DNA from: Erysipelotrichaceae bacterium
Lineage (GTDB): Bacteria > Bacillota_I > Bacilli_A > Erysipelotrichales > Erysipelotrichaceae
NCBI GenBank assembly: GCA_017404205.1
Contig: JAFRCV010000022.1
Location: forward strand, 1 to 64,000
Reading direction: 5' to 3'
DNA: 64,000 nt
Within the stretch, counting starts at the first letter, position 1; each line of letters opens with the position of its first letter. The notes below the pieces were generated by a model that was not told the origin of the DNA, ran no database searches, and saw nothing but the letters and a program-made list of their open reading frames with translations. A program made the translations under genes and the position numbers. Shown piece by piece: positions 60,146 through 64,000 of this stretch.

Positions 60146-61617
60146 TGGTATAACTTCTTTGTTTGATATACAGCTTCTTGAGTTAGGTGCATTCCTAACT
60201 TTTTAAATGTATTACAATCAACTTCTGACAAAATAACACTTGAATGAACTTCACAACCGCTAAGTTTAGATAAAGCATCAACGGTCTTTTTAGCATTCTT
60301 GTCACTTTGAGATGAAATTGCTAAAGCGATTAATGTTTCATCTGTATGTAAGCGAGGATTGTTACCCTTTAAATGTTTTGTCTTAAGTTCTTGTATTGGA
60401 GCTAGTATTTCAACATTTAATATTTTAATATCATCAACACCAGCAGCAAGTTTAGCAGCATTTAATAAAGCTGCACTTGAACATCCCATCAATTTTGATG
60501 TTTTGCCAGTTACGATTCTTCCATCATTTAATTCAATCGCAACAGCTGGTTCACCAGTTTCTTTAGCTAAATTATTTGCAACAGAAACAACTTTACGATC
60601 ATCTTTAGATATTTCGGCTTTGGCAATTATTGTTTCTAATTTATTTATGATATCTTCAGTAATTTTATCTTTTCTAAAATCAACAAGTGCATCATAGTAT
60701 CTTCTAATGATTTCTTGTTTTGCGGCTTCTTTACAAGCTTCATCATCTTTAAAACAATAGCCAGCCATATTGACACCCATATCAGTAGGTGAATTATATA
60801 TTTTCTTGCCTGTTATTTTCATCAATAATTCATTTAATACTGGGAATACTTCAACATCGCGATTATAATTAATCGCAATTTCTTTATATGCTTCTAAATG
60901 GAATGGATCTATCATATTGACATCATTTAAATCAGCAGTAGCAGCCTCATATGCAAGGTTTACAGGATGATTTAATGGAATATTCCAAATAGGGAATGTT
61001 TCAAATTTTGCATATCCAGCTTTTTTACCATGGGCATTATCGTGATACATTTGTGATAGGCATGTGGCCATTTTGCCAGATCCAGGACCAGGTGCTGTTA
61101 CAACAACAATATTTTTTGTTGTTTCAATATATTCGTTTTTTCCAAAACCATTTTCAGAAATTATTAAATCAACATTGTTTGGATAATTCTCAATTGGATA
61201 ATGATATGCAACTTTAATATTAGATGATTCAAGTTTCTTTCTAAGTTTTTTTGCAGCTTCTTGTTCGTTATAATGAGTAATTACAACCCCACCAATATCT
61301 AAACCGGCAGCACTAAAAGCGTCAATTAAACGGAAAAGGTCTTGAGAATAGGTGATGCCTAAATCTGATCTTGTTTTATTTTTTTCTATATGATTCGCAT
61401 TAATAACAAGCATCATTTCAACTTGTTCCTTAATGTTTAATAACATTTTGATTTTTGAATCTGGTGCAAAGCCAGGTAAGACTCTTGAGGCATGATTATC
61501 ATCAAATAGTTTTCCACCAAATTCAATATAGAGTTTCGAAAATTGTTCAACTCTTTTTTTGATATTTTCTGATTGCAATTTAATATATTTCTCTAAATCA
61601 AAACCTTGCCTATGCAT
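60136..61617 (-). CDS. DUF1846 family protein
   Basis: A 493-residue protein that matches the long conserved DUF1846 pattern: GFDLEKYIKLQSENIKKR at the start, PGFAPDSKIKMLL near 48, the Gly-rich TAPGPGSGKMATCLSQMYHD near 172, and FPIWNIPLNHPVNLAYEAATADL near 207. The PGSGKM segment looks like a nucleotide-binding loop. The function is not established. The ATG at 61617 has a clear GGAGG ribosome site on the minus strand. It is divergent from the hydrogenase-type operon, with a palindrome between them. Confidence 0.9.
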   Translation of the reverse strand: MHRQGFDLEKYIKLQSENIKKRVEQFSKLYIEFGGKLFDDNHASRVLPGFAPDSKIKMLLNIKEQVEMMLVINANHIEKNKTRSDLGITYSQDLFRLIDAFSAAGLDIGGVVITHYNEQEAAKKLRKKLESSNIKVAYHYPIENYPNNVDLIISENGFGKNEYIETTKNIVVVTAPGPGSGKMATCLSQMYHDNAHGKKAGYAKFETFPIWNIPLNHPVNLAYEAATADLNDVNMIDPFHLEAYKEIAINYNRDVEVFPVLNELLMKITGKKIYNSPTDMGVNMAGYCFKDDEACKEAAKQEIIRRYYDALVDFRKDKITEDIINKLETIIAKAEISKDDRKVVSVANNLAKETGEPAVAIELNDGRIVTGKTSKLMGCSSAALLNAAKLAAGVDDIKILNVEILAPIQELKTKHLKGNNPRLHTDETLIALAISSQSDKNAKKTVDALSKLSGCEVHSSVILSEVDCNTFKKLGMHLTQEAVYQTKKLYHHK

Positions 61618-61679
61618 AAATCCTCCATTTTAAAATCCACAAAAACACACTAAATGCATTATATCAAAACAAGAGCTCA

Positions 61680-61700
61680 TTTAGATAAGAATTATCTAAA
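61680..61700. promoter_or_regulatory. Palindrome resembling a Fur-family box
   Basis: TTTAGATAA-GAA-TTATCTAAA is a perfect 9-3-9 palindrome in the divergent region between the DUF1846 and NuoE-like genes. Its core GATAAGAATTATC differs from the Fur core GATAATnATTATC at one position. It may be bound by Fur, PerR or another regulator. Confidence 0.5.
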
Positions 61701-61741
61701 AAATATCAGAATATATATAGAATATCAATCATAAATATTGA

Positions 61742-61747
61742 TATAAT
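61742..61747 (+). promoter_or_regulatory. -10 element of the hydrogenase-type operon
   Basis: Perfect TATAAT, 26 bases before ATG 61774, with a strong AAGGAGG ribosome site between. No good -35 is seen. Confidence 0.5.
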
Positions 61748-61773
61748 TAAAAAAAGTTAAGGAGGTTTTTATT

Positions 61774-62265
61774 ATGGGAAGATTGAACAAAGAATCTTTA
61801 GCAAAGATTGATGAAATAGTAAAAACTCATAAAGGCAAAAGAGGCCCTGTAAAGCTAATGCTTCATGATGTTCAAAGAGAATTAGGCTATATTCCTTTGG
61901 AAGCAATGGAAAAGATTGCTGATGGTGCTGGTGTATCTGTTGCAGATGTTTATGGTGTAGTTACTTTTTATACTCAATTTACTACCCAACCAAAAGGAAA
62001 ACATGTCATTAATGTTTGTCTAGGTACTGCTTGTTATGTAAAAGGAGCACAAGCTATTTTAGACAAGGCTATTGAATTAACTGGTTGCCCTGTAAATGGA
62101 ACTAGTAAGGATGAAATGTTTTCTATTGATGCGACAAGATGCTTAGGCGCATGCGGACTAGCTCCTGTTGCTGTTGTTGATGGAAAGGTATATGGCAACC
62201 TTGATAAAGGAAGCAAAATTGCTGATATTATCAATGATATAAAGAAAGAAGAAGGAATTGCATAA
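61774..62265 (+). CDS. NuoE-like [2Fe-2S] subunit, hydrogenase/NADH dehydrogenase type
   Basis: A 163-residue thioredoxin-like [2Fe-2S] ferredoxin of the NuoE/HndA type. The helical N-terminus (GPVKLMLHDVQRELGYIP) is followed by VYGVVTFYTQFTTQPKGKH near 52 and the four cluster cysteines in CLGTACYVKG near 83 and RCLGACGLAPVAVVDG near 127. In anaerobic Firmicutes such subunits carry electrons in NADH-linked or electron-bifurcating [FeFe]-hydrogenases. First gene of an operon that runs off the window. Confidence 0.93.
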   Translation: MGRLNKESLAKIDEIVKTHKGKRGPVKLMLHDVQRELGYIPLEAMEKIADGAGVSVADVYGVVTFYTQFTTQPKGKHVINVCLGTACYVKGAQAILDKAIELTGCPVNGTSKDEMFSIDATRCLGACGLAPVAVVDGKVYGNLDKGSKIADIINDIKKEEGIA

Positions 62266-62268
62266 TAA

Positions 62269-62649
62269 ATGAAGGCTAAAGAGATTGTAGAGCTATTAAA
62301 TGCAAAGGCTATTTATATTTATGATGAATCTTTATTAGAAAAAGATTACAATTTCGCTTTTAGTAGTGATTTGATGTCTGATTGTCTAGCTTTAATTTCA
62401 CATAATCAATCAGAGCTTGTTTTATTAACTGGCTTATGTAATATCCAGTCTTTAAGAACAGCAGAAATGCTCGATATTGATTTTCTTGTTATCACAAGAG
62501 GCAAAAAATTAGATCAAGAAATATTAGAATCAATTAGTGAATTTAATATCAATACATTCTCAACAGCTTATACTTCATTTGAAGCAAGTGGAATATTATA
62601 TACAAACGGGATAAAGGCAACCGATGTTGACAAAGAAATACTTAGTTAA
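62269..62649 (+). CDS. DRTGG-domain-like protein
   Basis: A 126-residue protein with the size and fold pattern of a stand-alone DRTGG domain (MKAKEIVELLNAKAIY, LALISHNQSELVLLTG, ASGILYTNGIKATD). Such genes are regularly found in [FeFe]-hydrogenase clusters beside a HATPase gene. The DRTGG letters themselves are not conserved here, so the call rests on length, general pattern and neighbours. Its 3' end overlaps the next gene by 26 bases. Confidence 0.65.
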   Translation: MKAKEIVELLNAKAIYIYDESLLEKDYNFAFSSDLMSDCLALISHNQSELVLLTGLCNIQSLRTAEMLDIDFLVITRGKKLDQEILESISEFNINTFSTAYTSFEASGILYTNGIKATDVDKEILS

Positions 62650-63037
62650 AGAAAAAGACTATGTCAATGCCGGCAAGGTTTCTTCTTCTATTAAAAAGGA
62701 ATTAAAGGAAATCGGTGTTGATGAAAGCGTCATTAGAAAGATAGCGATCGCTAGTTATGAAGCAGAAATTAATATGATTATTCATGCTAATGGTGGCGAA
62801 ATAATCTTTTCAATTGATGATGGAATTATTGAACTTGTATTCGCTGATACAGGCCCTGGTATCCCTAACATTGAATTAGCTCTTACTCCTGGCTGGTCAA
62901 CAGCGAGCGAAAAAGCTCGTCAAATGGGCTTTGGTGCCGGTATGGGCCTAGTTAATATTAAAAGATATTCTGATTCTTTCGATTTAAAAACGTCTACAGA
63001 GGGGACAACAATCACATTACAATTTAAGGTGTTTTAA
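62624..63037 (+). CDS. Anti-sigma/histidine-kinase-like ATPase domain protein
   Basis: A 137-residue stand-alone GHKL ATPase. N-box region ASYEAEINMIIHANGGEI near 46, G1 box FADTGPGIPNIE near 83, and G2 box MGFGAGMGLVNIKRYSD near 107 are all present. There is no dimerisation or phosphoacceptor His domain, so it resembles RsbW/SpoIIAB-type anti-sigma kinases and the ATPase proteins of hydrogenase clusters. It overlaps the DRTGG gene upstream and the Fe-S gene downstream by one base, which points to a complex or a joint regulatory role. Confidence 0.88.
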   Translation: MLTKKYLVKEKDYVNAGKVSSSIKKELKEIGVDESVIRKIAIASYEAEINMIIHANGGEIIFSIDDGIIELVFADTGPGIPNIELALTPGWSTASEKARQMGFGAGMGLVNIKRYSDSFDLKTSTEGTTITLQFKVF

Positions 63038-64000
63038 TGAAAAGTGTAATCAAATATACATTAGATAAATGTCATAAATGTATGAAATGTATTCAGGCTT
63101 GTCCAAGTCATGCTCTTTCTATGAAAGATAACAGGATTGTTATTAATACTGGTGAATGTATTAATTGTGGCAAGTGCATTAAAGCTTGTGTAAACCAAGG
63201 CTTAACTGCTATTTCAAGCTCTTTAGACCATCTAAAAGATTATGATTATACGATATGTCTTGTTCCTAGCTCTTTAGTAGCCCATGCAGATGTAAAACAT
63301 TCTGTTGCAAGTCTGTTTGCCGCATTAAAGAAATTAGGCTTTGATGAAGCTATTTCCTTAAGTTATGTTGAAGCTGGCTTATACCAAAAGGAAAGAGAAA
63401 ACAAGGGTAATTTAATGATTTCTAGTTTTTGTCCTTTAGTAAATAATTTAATAAAGAAGAAATTCCCAGCTTTAGTAGAAAGTTTACTTCCATATGATTA
63501 TCCAAGTGAAATCATGGCTAAGGAAGTTAGAAAAAAATATAAGGATGTTAAATTAGGCATCTTTAATTTATGTGAATGTGAGGCTAAATTAGAATTAGCA
63601 AAATATCCTCATAATAATATGGAATATGAAGTAGATCATGCGATATCAATCGTTGATATCTTCTCTAAAATTTCTAGCAATTTAATGGAAACCAACGAAG
63701 ATGTTGACTTTGATATCAACGGCTTATTATTAACTTGTCCTAGAGCGATCAAAAGAAATGATGATATCTTATTAGAAAACTCTTATGATACTGTCACAAA
63801 TGTTCTAGACATGGCTGAATTTGGTCTATTAGATGATTTTAAATTATTGCGTTTATACCCATGCTTTTCCGGATGTCTAGGTGGTTCACTTGTTTGGGGC
63901 AATGGTTATGTAGCTAAAAGAAACCTGATGCGTTTAAAAGATTATAATCATGAAGTTAAAATTGATATACCTCTTGATGAATTGTTGAATAAACGTGTTG
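63037..64000 (+). CDS. Fe-S protein with [FeFe]-hydrogenase-like domain (3' end outside window)
   Basis: The frame is open from ATG 63037 to the window end, 321 codons. Two [4Fe-4S] ferredoxin motifs open it: CHKCMKCIQACP near residue 12 and CINCGKCIKAC near 41. A domain similar to the large hydrogenase subunit follows, with cysteines in SFCPLV near 130, FNLCECEAKL near 178 and YPCFSGCLGGSLVWG near 277. The spacing differs from catalytic HydA, whose H-cluster motifs (TSCCPxW, MPCxxK) are not seen in standard form. It therefore looks like the sensory or accessory hydrogenase-like protein found with NuoE, DRTGG and HATPase genes. A standard ATG overlaps the upstream stop. Confidence 0.82.
   Translation, partial: MKSVIKYTLDKCHKCMKCIQACPSHALSMKDNRIVINTGECINCGKCIKACVNQGLTAISSSLDHLKDYDYTICLVPSSLVAHADVKHSVASLFAALKKLGFDEAISLSYVEAGLYQKERENKGNLMISSFCPLVNNLIKKKFPALVESLLPYDYPSEIMAKEVRKKYKDVKLGIFNLCECEAKLELAKYPHNNMEYEVDHAISIVDIFSKISSNLMETNEDVDFDINGLLLTCPRAIKRNDDILLENSYDTVTNVLDMAEFGLLDDFKLLRLYPCFSGCLGGSLVWGNGYVAKRNLMRLKDYNHEVKIDIPLDELLNKRV

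Overview
The window is AT-rich chromosomal DNA from an anaerobic, fermentative, Gram-positive-type bacterium, most likely a gut-dwelling Firmicute of the Bacilli/Erysipelotrichia/Mollicutes-related kind. The support is: pyruvate:ferredoxin oxidoreductase and the start of an [FeFe]-hydrogenase-type operon (anaerobe); MurE, a PASTA protein and several lipobox lipoproteins (walled, single membrane); a phenylalanine T-box, MsmX-type ABC transport, plsY and the yqeG-yqeH-yhbY-yqeK-rsfS-yqeM cluster (Firmicute signatures). TGA is used as a stop (yhbY, yqeK), so this is the standard bacterial code and not the Mycoplasma code. No rRNA, tRNA or CRISPR array is visible.

Layout. 1-3.3 kb: end of a PASTA protein, a MATE exporter, an ATP-grasp enzyme and an orphan Phd/YefM antitoxin. 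3.4-6.9 kb: nifJ. 6.9-15.3 kb: one tight operon with a glycosyltransferase-RecX fusion, the YhaM exoribonuclease, alpha-galactosidase GH36, beta-galactosidase GH2 and a GPH symporter. 15.3-16.2 kb: an IS3-family remnant and a Phd/PIN toxin-antitoxin pair with a clear repeat operator. 16.2-17.5 kb: rplK-rplA with an L1-type leader. 17.5-24.2 kb: an Xre regulator divergent from two surface proteins, a lipoprotein with collagen-like repeats ending in a cohesin domain and a 1525-residue protein carrying a cohesin and a dockerin. 24.2-29.7 kb: ald, a conserved unknown gene, and T-box-pheST. 29.8-38.5 kb: a carbohydrate ABC transporter (binding protein, two permeases, MsmX-like ATPase) facing lipoprotein GH13 and GH53-CBM61 glycosidases. 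38.5-43.8 kb: phosphatase, murE, a PfkB sugar kinase, a thioredoxin-like lipoprotein, a structured RNA candidate, yneF and a regulator with an unusual domain order. 43.9-49.8 kb: a 1928-residue beta-helix/M14-peptidase surface protein followed by a 33-codon ORF. 49.8-61.6 kb: plsY, ywaF-like, parE-parC, the yqeG-yqeM cluster, a dnaD-like gene, nth and a DUF1846 gene. 61.7-64 kb: NuoE-like, DRTGG, HATPase and Fe-S/hydrogenase-domain genes, cut by the window end.

How it fits together. The cell appears to break down plant galactans and alpha-glucans at its surface (GH53-CBM61 and GH13 lipoproteins), import oligosaccharides by ABC and GPH transport, cleave them with GH2 and GH36 enzymes, and ferment the product through PFOR and hydrogenase. 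The most unusual items are the two-gene cohesin/dockerin surface pair under its own Xre operator, a set of promoters placed so that transcripts should be leaderless (including a symmetric -10 shared by murE and a sugar kinase), the structured RNA at 42235-42382, the beta-helix/M14 giant protein, and the sensor with a C-terminal HTH.
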